The notes: generated from the letters alone by a model not told the origin. Counted from the first letter of the stretch, positions 25,908 through 34,520 are shown. The stretch: DNA of 64,000 bases from UBA5336 sp964415675 (GCA_964415675.1 CAYQBG010000008.1:1-64000); one strand, 5' to 3'. Translations and numbers: made by a program.

Positions 25908-27962
25908 ATGCTCATCCAGACACGTTCCGGCCTCGGTGTCTTGATCTGCCTGGTCGCCGCCCTTCCATCCCTGCCGGCCCTGGCGCAGGGCGAGGGCGCA
26001 GCTACGCTCGACACGGTGATCGTGCATGGCCGCGCGTTCGAGCTGATCGGCGAGGCGAACGCCGCTTCGGAGGGCGTGGTCGGTTATGCCGATTTCGAGG
26101 ACCGGCCGCTGTCGCGCGTCGGCGAGCTGGTCGAGGTGATCCCCGGCATTGTCGCCACCCAGCATTCCGGTGAAGGCAAGGCGAACCAGTATTTCCTGCG
26201 CGGCTTCAATCTCGACCACGGCACAGACTTTTCCGCCAGCGTTGACGGTGTGCCCGTCAATCTGCGCACGCATGGCCACGGGCAGGGCTATCTGGACCTC
26301 AATTTCGTGATCCCCGAACTCATCGAGCGGGTTGATTTCCGAAAAGGGCCGTATCGCGCCTCCACAGGCGACTTCTCGGCCGCCGGATCGGCGCGCTACA
26401 GCACCTATGACGCGCTGGAGCGCAGTTTCGTCGAACTGGCTGTCGGCGAGTTCGGCTATCTGCGCGGCGTTGCGGCAGGCGATGTCGAGCTTGCGCCCGG
26501 AACGTCGCTCCTCCTGGCGCTGGAGGCCGAGCAGCATGACGGTCCATGGGTGCTGGACCAGGAGCTCGAAAAGCTGAACGCTTTTGCTAAACTGGTGCGC
26601 GAGACCGGCCCCTGGCGGCTGGAAATCTCGGCCAGCGCCTATGACAGCAGCTGGACGGCAACCGACCAGGTGCCGCTGCGCGCAGTGGAGAGCGGCCTGA
26701 TCGACCGGTTCGGCTTCATCGATCCCGATCTTGGCGGCGAGACCACACGGCTCGGCCTGACGGGCAATGCGACCTACAGCCATGCAGACGGCTCGCAGAC
26801 CCGCCTGAATGCCTACGGCGTGAATTATGACTTCGTGCTCTTCTCCAACTTCACCTACCTGCTCGATGACCCCGTCAATGGCGACGAGTTCGAACAGCTG
26901 GACGAGCGCACCTATTACGGCGCCTCGCTTGTCCATGAACGCGACCTGACGAGCCGCTTCAGTCTGCGTCTCGGCGCAGAGGCCCGCCATGACGACATTT
27001 CCGATATCGGCCTCTTGAGGACTGCTGCCCGCCAGCGCGTCTCCACGGTGCGCCGTGACAGTGTCGGGGAAACCAGCCTCAGCCTCTGGGGCGAGGCCGA
27101 TTTTGACCTGACCGACCGGCTGCGCGCCAGTGTCGGCCTGCGCGGCGATTATTACGACGCCGACGTCACCGCGCTCAGCGAGCCTGCCAATGGCGGCTCG
27201 GCCGATGACAGCCTGCTCAGCTCCAGCCTCGCGCTCGCCTGGCAGGCGGCAGGCGGTTTCGAACTCTATGCCAATTACGGCCAGGGCTTTCACTCCAATG
27301 ACGTGCGCGGCGCCACGATCACGGTCGATCCGGCCAGCGGCGATCCGGTTGACCGTGTGCCGATCCTGGTGCGCGCGGAAGGCGCCGAACTGGGCGCGCG
27401 GCTGGAGCGCGGCCCATGGCGCGCCTCGCTCGCCCTGTTCACGCTGGAGCTGGATTCAGAACTGGTCTTTGTCGGCGATGCGGGCACCACCGAGCCAAAT
27501 GATGCCTCATCGCGAACCGGCGTCGAGGCCAGCCTGTTCTGGCAGCCAGCCGACTGGCTGGTGGCAGACCTGTCTGCTGCCTATACCGATGCCGAATTCG
27601 ACATTGCCGGCAATGAGACCAAGATCCCGGGCGCTGTCGAAAGCGTGATTGGCGGCGGCGTGCTCGCACGGCTCGATCCCTGGACATTCAGCGCGCGGCT
27701 TCGCCATTTCGCAGAGGCGCCACTGATTGAAGACGGATCGGTCACCTCCGAACCCACCACGCTGGTCAACCTCGCCGGCAGCTATGACTGGCGCAATGTC
27801 ACCGTCTCGCTCGAACTCCTGAACGCCTTTGACGCCGAGGATGCCGACATCACCTACTACTTCGAGTCTCAGCTGCCCGGCGAAGCCTCACCCGTCGAAG
27901 ACATCCACTTCCACCCCGTCGAACCCCGCCAGGTGCGGCTAAGCCTGCGCTATCATTTTTGA
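25908..27962 (+). CDS. TonB-dependent receptor of the HupE-associated type
   Basis: A 684-residue outer-membrane receptor. The signal peptide ends at ALAQG, and the TonB-box region is ATLDTVIVHGRA. The plug contains RVGELVEVIPGIVATQHSG, GKANQYFLRGFNLDHGTDF, GVPVNLRTHGHGQGYLDLNF and IERVDFRKGPYRAS. The histidine-rich plug segment (LDHGTDF...THGHGQG) fits a metal or metal-complex ligand. The barrel ends with an aromatic residue (YHF). It lies between two HupE-type genes (18 bp after the first, 14 bp before the second), which links receptor and inner-membrane transport. The exact metal is not determinable from sequence. Confidence 0.93.
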   Translation: MLIQTRSGLGVLICLVAALPSLPALAQGEGAATLDTVIVHGRAFELIGEANAASEGVVGYADFEDRPLSRVGELVEVIPGIVATQHSGEGKANQYFLRGFNLDHGTDFSASVDGVPVNLRTHGHGQGYLDLNFVIPELIERVDFRKGPYRASTGDFSAAGSARYSTYDALERSFVELAVGEFGYLRGVAAGDVELAPGTSLLLALEAEQHDGPWVLDQELEKLNAFAKLVRETGPWRLEISASAYDSSWTATDQVPLRAVESGLIDRFGFIDPDLGGETTRLGLTGNATYSHADGSQTRLNAYGVNYDFVLFSNFTYLLDDPVNGDEFEQLDERTYYGASLVHERDLTSRFSLRLGAEARHDDISDIGLLRTAARQRVSTVRRDSVGETSLSLWGEADFDLTDRLRASVGLRGDYYDADVTALSEPANGGSADDSLLSSSLALAWQAAGGFELYANYGQGFHSNDVRGATITVDPASGDPVDRVPILVRAEGAELGARLERGPWRASLALFTLELDSELVFVGDAGTTEPNDASSRTGVEASLFWQPADWLVADLSAAYTDAEFDIAGNETKIPGAVESVIGGGVLARLDPWTFSARLRHFAEAPLIEDGSVTSEPTTLVNLAGSYDWRNVTVSLELLNAFDAEDADITYYFESQLPGEASPVEDIHFHPVEPRQVRLSLRYHF

Positions 27963-27976
27963 GAGGAAAGCAAGCC

Positions 27977-28591
27977 ATGAGACAATCAATCTTTCCGTGG
28001 CGCCAAGCGCCAAAGTTGGCCGTCCTGTTTGCGGTGCTTCTACAAACGGTGTCGCCTGCATTGGCGCACGGGACGGGCGACAGCTTTCAGGGCGGCTTCC
28101 TGAGTGGCTTCACCCATCCCCTGCTGGGTCTGGATCATGTCGCTGCCATGGTGGCAGTTGGAGTCTGGGGCGCATTCTTGCGCCAGCCGGCGATATGGAT
28201 TCTGCCCGTCGTGTTCCCGATCGTCATGGCACTCGGCGGGGGTCTTGGCATTCTGAGTGTCTCTGTGCCCTATATTGAGCCCGGAATCGCCGCTTCATCG
28301 ATCGTCATCGGATTGTGTATCCTTGCCGCGTGGCGCGCGCCGCTCTGGCTGGCCGGCCTGATCGTCGGTATTTTCGCCATTTTCCACGGTCATGCCCATG
28401 GCACGGAACTACCGCACGCTGCTGACCCCGCCGCGTACTCAATTGGTTTTGTCATCTCGACAGGTCTTCTGCATCTTGTTGGGATTGGGTTTGGCCTTGT
28501 CGTGGATCGTCCCGGGGGGCGCGTCGCCTTGCGCGGGGCCGGCGGCCTGATCGCTGTATCGGGTGTGGCGTTCCTTTTCGGGCTCGTATGA
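27977..28591 (+). CDS. HupE/UreJ-family nickel/cobalt-type permease
   Basis: A 204-residue inner-membrane protein with a cleavable-looking signal ending SPALAHGTG. It has the family signature FTHPLLGLDHVAAMVAVGVW near residue 40 and the second His-rich motif AIFHGHAHGTELPHA near residue 137, both thought to bind the transported metal. Six or so membrane helices follow. The start at 27977 is chosen after GAGAGGAAAGC. It forms part of the TonB-HupE operon and overlaps the next gene by ATGA. Confidence 0.92.
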   Translation: MRQSIFPWRQAPKLAVLFAVLLQTVSPALAHGTGDSFQGGFLSGFTHPLLGLDHVAAMVAVGVWGAFLRQPAIWILPVVFPIVMALGGGLGILSVSVPYIEPGIAASSIVIGLCILAAWRAPLWLAGLIVGIFAIFHGHAHGTELPHAADPAAYSIGFVISTGLLHLVGIGFGLVVDRPGGRVALRGAGGLIAVSGVAFLFGLV

Positions 28592-29202
28592 GCGCCACTC
28601 GCTGCATAATCGGCGGGGTCACGATGCTCGCCATCACGAACGAAGCGGCTGCGCACACCTCCTTTGAAGGGTCAGAAGGGCTTTATAGAGGCCTTCTGCA
28701 TCCGATCGCAGAGCCATTGCAGGGCCTTCTTGCCGCAGCGTTCGGACTGGTGCTGGCGCGGAGCAAAAGTGAGAATGCGTCACGGGCCCTTGCCATTGCC
28801 GCTATCGCCGGCATCACAGCTGCTCTTGTCAAGGCTGTTGCATGGGCTGATGCTGCGGTGATCATGCTTGGCTTGGCGGGAGCTACCCTGACCTGCGGGT
28901 TGACGCTGGCGGCATTTCGAAGGGTTCCGAGGGCGCTTGGCGTCGGACTGGCGATACTCGCTGGTTTGGTTCTGGGCGCCAACGCTGTTTCGGAAGGAGA
29001 AGTCGGCCGCCTGGCAACTTCCATTGGCAGTCTTGTGGGAGGAGCGCTTCTTATAATCTACCTTTCAGGACTGGGCCACTGGCTGGCCAGAAGGGAAACC
29101 CAGTACAGGTTTTCGTATCTCGTCCCGCAGATTGCCGGTGCCTGGATCGCAGCAATTGCGATAATGATTATTGCTTTCGAGTTCGTGCGAACCGGATCTT
29201 AG
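28588..29202 (+). CDS. HupE-like membrane protein without the HPLxGxDH signature
   Basis: A 204-residue protein with an N-terminal signal-like segment ending AAAHTS and about six hydrophobic helices. At the place where HupE has HPLLGLDH it has LLHPIAEPLQGLLAAAFGLVLA: the HP is kept but Gly-x-Asp-His is lost. The second HGHAHG motif is absent as well. The size, position and helix pattern suggest a divergent HupE paralogue or partner subunit rather than an independent transporter. The ATGA overlap with the upstream hupE implies coupled, roughly equal expression. Function unknown. Confidence 0.75.
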   Translation: MSATRCIIGGVTMLAITNEAAAHTSFEGSEGLYRGLLHPIAEPLQGLLAAAFGLVLARSKSENASRALAIAAIAGITAALVKAVAWADAAVIMLGLAGATLTCGLTLAAFRRVPRALGVGLAILAGLVLGANAVSEGEVGRLATSIGSLVGGALLIIYLSGLGHWLARRETQYRFSYLVPQIAGAWIAAIAIMIIAFEFVRTGS

Positions 29203-29341
29203 CCGTGCAGTCAACTTCCTCGGAAATGGGAAAAAGCAAATCCGTTTTCAGTCAGGTTTCGGCCAAAGGCCAAGCCAATTGTGATGGTGATCCAAAGTTT
29301 CATAGAGGCGGCCCGAGCCATGTGATACAAAATTGCACTGA

Positions 29342-29828
29342 TCACCACTCATGGGCCCAGTCGCGGTATCCGATTCACATGGTGCGCCAGGGGTCGTCGG
29401 TGAGGCTGTTCCAGGAGCGGCAAGAGCGAGTATGGCGTCATAGCTGTCGAAGATACGGCCCAAGAGATCATTGTCGCGCAGGACCTGCCAGACATTCTCG
29501 ACTGGGTTCAGCTCCGGTGAGTGTGCCGGAAGGGGCACAAGGGCGATATTGTCGGGCAAATCCAGCTTTTGGGGTGGTATGCCATCCGGCCTGGTCGATG
29601 ATGAGCACGCCATGGGCACCGGGCGCGATGGCCTTGCTGATTTCGGCCAGGTGCAGACCAATCGCGTCAGTGTTGCAGCCGGGCCGGACAGGGCCGGCGC
29701 CGGTTCCCTTCGCCGGACGGTGCCTTGGGGTGGCGGTCGCGCGCCGAACGGCTCTTGCAGGTTTGCGCCATTGATTATTCGGGCGAGAAACTGCCCAACC
29801 CAAGTGTCGGTTCCAGGATGACGTCATA
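29342..29828 (-). pseudogene. Degraded IS630-family transposase (C-terminal DDE part)
   Basis: Pieces of an IS630 transposase lie in successive frames on the minus strand. TDAIGLHLAEISKAIAPGAH and GVLIIDQAGWHTTPK, with a catalytic Asp, are in one frame (to about 29575). LDLPDNIALVPLPAHSPELN, followed by PVENVWQVLRDN and FDSYDAILALA, with the family's SPELNPVENVW signature, follow in a second. WNSLTDDPWRTM, a TGA stop, then IGYRDWAHEW and a final stop are in the third. So there are at least two frameshifts and one nonsense codon, and the N-terminal half is gone. No intact terminal repeats were recognised. The remaining 29203-29927 holds nothing else I can support. Confidence 0.8.
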
Positions 29829-29927
29829 CGCCGTCACGCGCGCTCAAGGCTTTGCAATGGGGCGCACGAACGGGCCGTGGCGGACGGAGCTGGAAGCCCC
29901 GCCCGCATCTGCGCTGCGCGATCAGGG

Positions 29928-30539
29928 TCAGTCCAGGCAAATGAGTTCATTCGTGTCGGGATCAATCGCGACCCTCTCGCAATCCTCGGTTCCGCTGGCG
30001 GGCGGGCTCTGATCGTCATTATCGCCTGCGTCAGCAACAGGCGGACCGACCGGGCGCGCGCCGGCGGCGGGAACCAGCGAATATCGGTACGGAACCATGC
30101 CCGCCACGACTGTGTCGATGCGGCCATCGGGCTGCAATGTCAGGGTGGCCTTGCCGAGCAGGGGCAGGTCATCGCCCTGATATGTGTCCGCGTCGATTTG
30201 CTGGATATTGCGCAGGGTCACCATGCCCGGCATGATTTTCAGCGTCAGCGCATGGGTCCATCCATCGACGGCATAGCCGCGCCCGCGATCAATCATGATC
30301 CGCTTGCCAAGCGTGGAGATTGTATAGGTTCCGTCAATCGCCATCTTCTCGCCCGGAGCGACGGCCGACTTGTCGGGAAGGAAAGCACCGGTTTGGGGAA
30401 TGCCGGCCGCGGTGGCTGCCATGTCGCCCATCGGCCCGGCGGCCACGGCTTCCATCCCGGCGCATCCGGTCAATGAGGCCATGGCGGCCGCTGCGGGAGC
30501 GGCGAACAGGCTTTTGAGGTTCGGTTTTCTGGGCATCAC
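29928..30539 (-). CDS. Hypothetical lipoprotein, divergent from the histidine kinase
   Basis: A 203-residue protein with a lipoprotein signal ending MASLTGCAG. The mature part has a mostly beta region (KMAIDGTYTISTLGKRIMID, TLKIMPGMVTLRNIQQID, GKATLTLQPDGRIDTVVAGM) and an acidic C-terminus with ASGTEDCERVAIDPDTNELI. I do not recognise a family. It shares a 109-bp intergenic region with the kinase gene, which contains the TACCCAT-type element at 30597-30614. It may therefore be a target of the response regulator or a sensing accessory in the envelope; this is inferred from position. Confidence 0.75.
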   Translation of the reverse strand: MMPRKPNLKSLFAAPAAAAMASLTGCAGMEAVAAGPMGDMAATAAGIPQTGAFLPDKSAVAPGEKMAIDGTYTISTLGKRIMIDRGRGYAVDGWTHALTLKIMPGMVTLRNIQQIDADTYQGDDLPLLGKATLTLQPDGRIDTVVAGMVPYRYSLVPAAGARPVGPPVADAGDNDDQSPPASGTEDCERVAIDPDTNELICLD

Positions 30540-30596
30540 TTTCTCCAGTCAGGCTTTGCTTGCCAGCCGGAGTACTGGAAACGCCGAATGTCGGTT

Positions 30597-30614
30597 ATAG
30601 GTAGCATTACCCAT
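30597..30614. promoter_or_regulatory. Candidate response-regulator operator, copy 1
   Basis: ATAGGTA-GCAT-TACCCAT: an inverted pair of heptamers separated by 4 bp. TACCCAT fits the NarL-type consensus TACYYMT, and ATAGGTA fits its reverse complement. It lies 35 bp upstream of the histidine kinase start, in the region shared with the divergent lipoprotein gene. A matching element occurs at 32879-32896. Binding by the adjacent NarL/LuxR-type regulator is inferred. Confidence 0.5.
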
Positions 30615-30648
30615 TTCGGAGGGGCGCCGGACCATATACCAGATACTT

Positions 30649-32157
30649 ATGGCTAACCTGGTTCCCAGTGCCCGCCGGGCCATTCTACAGCGTCCAGGCA
30701 AGGCCCTGATTCTGCTGGGCGCGGGCCTGGCCGGTTCCGGGCTCGCCCACGCGACCGCCGCGAGTGCTGTTGCGGCCTGGAATGCGGCCTTCTACAGCGC
30801 CGTGCTGACCTCCTTGCTGGTCTGCATGCTGATCAATGTCGCGATCCGCAACCCGCCGGGGATCAATTATACGGTCATGCTCCTTCTGGGCCTCGGCTTC
30901 ATTTGGGCAAGCGATGGCGGGCTCGCAGCGCTGGGTTTGACGGGACACGCCCTGACGGCCGGCATCGCGACAGCCGGCATGGTCACTGTCGCCTTCGGAC
31001 TTCACACGGCTGTCAGCGCATTCGATCCGCGCGCAGACATGTGGAACTGGCGCAGGGTCTTCTATGCCTGCGCTGTCGCGGCGCTGCTTCTGATCCCGGT
31101 CTTCTGGCTGGTCCAGAGCCCCCTGCTCACCTGGTCGGGCGTGGCGCTGTTCCTGGTTTTCCTGCTCGCCCATGCGGTATCGACCCGGACCTGGAAGCAT
31201 CATGATGACCGCCAGCAATCGATGGCGGTCATGGCGTCCCTGGCCGGGCTGGTTCTGCTCGGCGCCATCCTTGCCTCGCTTCTGACCGGATACGGGCTGG
31301 GCGCCCTTGTCTCCTGGAACACGCTCAAACTGGCCTTTGCCGTTGTCATGCTGCTGATACTCAGCGCAGTGATCTTTGCCCTGGCCGATGTGCGCCTGTC
31401 GCGCGATCATGCGCTTGAGGAGGCTGTCGAGGCGGCGCAGCGCGATGCGCGCACCAATGCCAGCCTGCTGGAAATGGAAAAACAGTATGCCAAAGCGCGC
31501 GAGGCGGCGTTCATGCGTTCGCGGCAATTGTCCAGCGCATCCCACGACATCCGCCAGCCGCTCGCCTCGATGCGCGCCGAGCTCGATACGCTTCGCGACG
31601 ATGCGCCCGCCAGCAAGCTGGGCCGCCTTGATCGCGTGCTCGATCATCTCGAAGCGCTGACCCGGTCACTGTCGGCCAGCGGCCGCGCCTCGGTCGATGT
31701 CGGATTGCATGGCGAGGTGGCTGTGGAGCGGGTCGAGATCAAGCTCCTGTTCGACACGCTTTCCCGCCTGTTTCAGACCGAAGCCGCGCAGGCGGGCATC
31801 ACCCTGAGTTTTGCGCCCTCCCCGCATGCTGTCAGCGTCCCACCCCTGATCCTCATCCGGATGCTAAGCAATCTCATCTCCAACGCCATTCAGCATTCGG
31901 GCGCCTCAACCGTCTCGGTCACTTGCCAGGCGTTTGGCGAGACCTGCCGGATTAGCGTGAGCGATGACGGCTCCGGTTTTACCGATGGCAACACCGAATG
32001 GGCAATGGCGGAGGGCGTCAGGGGCGAGCGCTCGGAAGGAAGCGGGCTTGGCCTGTCCATCATTCGCGAACTGTCCAGGGCCTATCACCTGCCGGTCACC
32101 GCAGAGACAAACCGCGCCAGCGGCACCGTGTTTACCGTGGCCGTTCCGCTCACCTGA
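30649..32157 (+). CDS. Seven-TM sensor histidine kinase
   Basis: A 502-residue inner-membrane kinase. Residues about 18-245 form roughly seven hydrophobic helices with very short loops, so the signal is probably sensed within the membrane or from a partner. A coiled-coil linker (DHALEEAVEAAQRDARTNAS, about 255-285) precedes the HisKA box SSASHDIRQPLASM with phospho-accepting His299. The HATPase domain has LSNLISNAIQHS (N box), VSDDGSGFTDG (G1) and SEGSGLGLSIIREL (G2). It is followed 73 bp later by its response regulator gene. The HDxRQP form of the H box matches hybrid-type or 7TM kinases paired with LuxR-type regulators. Confidence 0.92.
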   Translation: MANLVPSARRAILQRPGKALILLGAGLAGSGLAHATAASAVAAWNAAFYSAVLTSLLVCMLINVAIRNPPGINYTVMLLLGLGFIWASDGGLAALGLTGHALTAGIATAGMVTVAFGLHTAVSAFDPRADMWNWRRVFYACAVAALLLIPVFWLVQSPLLTWSGVALFLVFLLAHAVSTRTWKHHDDRQQSMAVMASLAGLVLLGAILASLLTGYGLGALVSWNTLKLAFAVVMLLILSAVIFALADVRLSRDHALEEAVEAAQRDARTNASLLEMEKQYAKAREAAFMRSRQLSSASHDIRQPLASMRAELDTLRDDAPASKLGRLDRVLDHLEALTRSLSASGRASVDVGLHGEVAVERVEIKLLFDTLSRLFQTEAAQAGITLSFAPSPHAVSVPPLILIRMLSNLISNAIQHSGASTVSVTCQAFGETCRISVSDDGSGFTDGNTEWAMAEGVRGERSEGSGLGLSIIRELSRAYHLPVTAETNRASGTVFTVAVPLT

Positions 32158-32230
32158 CACGAGGGGCGCGGCGTCTTTGACAAGCAGGGAATATGTGTAA
32201 GCTTCCGGCCAAGTATAGGAGCCGGCCAGG

Positions 32231-32872
32231 ATGGCAGACCAGTACACCGCTGTTTTGGCCGACGATCACGATATTGTCCGCGATGGCCTGCGCGCGGCAC
32301 TTGAAAAGCCGGGGTTGGTCGAGACCAAAGGTCTCCTTGTCGTCGCTGAAGCGGAAAACGGTTTCGAGACCCTGGCCGCCGTCAAACTTCACAAGCCGGA
32401 TCTCGTCATCCTCGACCTGACAATGCCGCTTTCGGGCGGCGCGGAAGTCCTGACCGATATCCGGCGCTGGAGCCCTGACACGAAAATTGTCGTCTATTCG
32501 TCGGTGGACGCGCCCGGCCTGTTGAGTCTGGTGATTGAAGCCGGTGTGGAGGGCATGTTTCACAAGGGCGGATCCAATGCATCACTCTATGAGAAACTGC
32601 CGCTGATCCTTCGCGGCGGGCGCTATATTGCTCCCGAATGCGTGGACCTGGTCGAGGATCATGACGACGCGGTCGGGCTGACACCCCGCGAACAGCAGGC
32701 GCTTCACATGATCCTGGCGGGCCGCACGACACAGGACATGGCCGACAGTCTGGGGATCAGCCCCCGGACGGCAGAAAAACACCGCGCCAGCCTGATGGCC
32801 AAACTCGACGTGCGATCGGTGACAGAACTGATGGCAAGGGCCTTGAGGGACGGGCTGATCCATCCGGGCTGA
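32231..32872 (+). CDS. NarL/LuxR-type response regulator
   Basis: A 213-residue regulator with a receiver domain (acidic pair D11/D12, phospho-accepting Asp62 in VILDLTMP, Ser/Thr switch in VVYSSVDA, Lys in FHKGG). It has a C-terminal LuxR helix-turn-helix (VGLTPREQQALHMILAGRTT, then QDMADSLGISPRTAEKHRASLMAKLDV). AGGAGCCGGCCAGG supplies the ribosome site. It pairs with the upstream kinase. The NarL-like TACCCAT elements before the kinase and before the cysteine-rich gene suggest autoregulation and control of the secreted protein. Confidence 0.94.
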   Translation: MADQYTAVLADDHDIVRDGLRAALEKPGLVETKGLLVVAEAENGFETLAAVKLHKPDLVILDLTMPLSGGAEVLTDIRRWSPDTKIVVYSSVDAPGLLSLVIEAGVEGMFHKGGSNASLYEKLPLILRGGRYIAPECVDLVEDHDDAVGLTPREQQALHMILAGRTTQDMADSLGISPRTAEKHRASLMAKLDVRSVTELMARALRDGLIHPG

Positions 32873-32878
32873 GCGCAA

Positions 32879-32905
32879 TTGGGTATCTCTACCCATGGAG
32901 ATACC
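32879..32905. promoter_or_regulatory. Candidate response-regulator operator, copy 2, with nested inverted repeats
   Basis: TTGGGTA-TCTC-TACCCAT (32879-32896) has the same 7-4-7 layout as copy 1. It is nested with a second perfect repeat, GGTATCTC (32882-32889) against GAGATACC (32898-32905). It begins 6 bp after the response regulator stop and lies 66 bp upstream of the cysteine-rich gene, where a promoter would be expected. Confidence 0.55.
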
Positions 32906-32970
32906 TGCCGATCCCGCGTTTCCTTCAATCCTGGCCGATCCTGGCCGAATGACTGAAACTGGAGGAAACC

Positions 32971-34503
32971 ATGTGGGCCAGACTTTTGTTCCTGATCAAG
33001 GCGCTGGCGATCTGTTTCGCTGCGGCCTGGATCATGACCGGCACGGCGGATGCGGCATGCGGGGGCAATAATGAGCGCCTGTGCAAGATCGGCTTCAAAT
33101 GTGACAAGGGCTATTCGGCTGTCGGCAGCAAGTGCAAGCCCTGCGGGCGCGCAAACCAGCCGGCCTGCCTGGCCATTCGCAAGGGTCCGCAATGCTATGA
33201 CTATCTTGAAAAGGTGAATGGCACATGCGTCGCGCGCGGCGGCCAGGGCCAGGCGCCCTATAGCGGCGTCGGGTTTGACTGCAAGCCGGGTTACAATGTC
33301 GCCAGCAATGGCAAATGCACCCGTTGCGGCGGCAAGGACCAGGTCGAGTGCGAAGCGCTGCGGCCCGGCCCGCAATGCAAGTCCGGCCTGGACAATTATC
33401 AGGGCTATTGTCGCAAATGGGGCAAGGCGGGCGAACAGCCATGGCCGAAAAGCCGGGTCGGCTATCCCTGCGACAAGGGCCTGGTGACCGAGAATGACAT
33501 CTGCGTGGCCTGTGGTGGCAAGGACCAGCCCATGTGCCGCGCCACACGCCCCGGCCCGCAATGCCGCGACTATCTCGGAGAGGTCGATGGCTATTGCCGC
33601 GAGCGCGGGAAGGAAGGCCAGGAGCCCTATGAAGGCATCGGGTTTGACTGCGCTCCCGGCTTCAATATCGCGTCGAACGGCCTGTGCACGGCCTGTGGCG
33701 GTGTCGATCAGATCAGCTGCGAGGTGATGCGGCCCGGGCCAAGATGCGATGAGGGCCTCTCGGAGGAAGACGGCGTGTGTCAGACCGATGTGCGCGCTGA
33801 AATCGCCGAGGTCATCCGGGACGCGATGGAAGACGAGATCGCCGACTTCGCCGAAAGCCTGATCGAGATGATCGAAACCGCCCAGGAGGCCGATCAAAGC
33901 GAGGCCGCACGCAGCAGCTTCAATCTCGCACGAACCAATTACGAGAAAACTATCGGCCAGCGGGCGATTGGCAGCTCGATGCGGGTCAACACCGCCGATA
34001 TTCCCGACAATGAGGGCTGCCTTGGCGGGAATTTCAACAGCTGGACAATCGGGTTCAGTGGCGAGGCCGGCGTGATTGGCGGCGCGGGCGGGGAAGCTGG
34101 CATGGCGTTCCGGTGCGGCGACCATCAGGCCAACCAGCAGGATTCGAAATGGTATACCTCGACCGTCGAGAATTATTCCCTCGGGGGCGGGGCATCCGTC
34201 GGCGTCACTGTCGGGATGTGGAAAGCCGATTTCGACAATCTGTCGGGGCCGTCTCACGGCTACACGCTCAATCTCAGCGATGCCTTCTCGACCCTGCAGG
34301 CCGCCTCGGTCGCCACCCGCACGATGGACAAGTTCGAAGACCTGATGAAGGCCTCGTTCGAATTGTCGCTTTCGGCATGGTTCGAACAGAATGATGACGG
34401 ATCGGTGGGAGACTTCGCCGGACTGTCGGTAACGCTCAGCAAGGGCGTCGGGGTCAATGCCGGCGGGATCTATTCCGACGTGAAGACCTACCAGCTGCCC
34501 TGA
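32971..34503 (+). CDS. Secreted cysteine-rich repeat protein
   Basis: A 510-residue exported protein with a signal peptide ending GTADAA. Residues 30-57 are a half repeat. Four repeats of about 61 residues begin at C58, C119, C181 and C242. Each starts CGGxDQxxC, continues with RPGPQC, GYC, a G-x-G-FDCxPG segment and ASNGxCxxC, with about seven cysteines per full unit (the fourth is cut short). The look is EGF/TNFR-like disulfide modules. Residues 272-330 are acidic and helical (RAEIAEVIRDAMEDEIADF). The rest is a Gly/Ser-rich, probably beta domain (NFNSWTIGFSGEAGVIGGAG, VTVGMWKADFDNLSG). The start follows TGGAGGAAACC. No family is recognised. It sits downstream of the kinase-regulator pair and a shared operator. 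Confidence 0.8.
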   Translation: MWARLLFLIKALAICFAAAWIMTGTADAACGGNNERLCKIGFKCDKGYSAVGSKCKPCGRANQPACLAIRKGPQCYDYLEKVNGTCVARGGQGQAPYSGVGFDCKPGYNVASNGKCTRCGGKDQVECEALRPGPQCKSGLDNYQGYCRKWGKAGEQPWPKSRVGYPCDKGLVTENDICVACGGKDQPMCRATRPGPQCRDYLGEVDGYCRERGKEGQEPYEGIGFDCAPGFNIASNGLCTACGGVDQISCEVMRPGPRCDEGLSEEDGVCQTDVRAEIAEVIRDAMEDEIADFAESLIEMIETAQEADQSEAARSSFNLARTNYEKTIGQRAIGSSMRVNTADIPDNEGCLGGNFNSWTIGFSGEAGVIGGAGGEAGMAFRCGDHQANQQDSKWYTSTVENYSLGGGASVGVTVGMWKADFDNLSGPSHGYTLNLSDAFSTLQAASVATRTMDKFEDLMKASFELSLSAWFEQNDDGSVGDFAGLSVTLSKGVGVNAGGIYSDVKTYQLP

Positions 34504-34520
34504 GTGCTCACAGGCGACGA

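Noticed and set aside
25806..27293. 495-codon open frame on the minus strand opposite the TonB receptor gene
   Set aside because: It lies wholly inside well-conserved TonB and HupE coding sequence, has no ribosome site, and its composition is typical of a GC-rich antisense frame.
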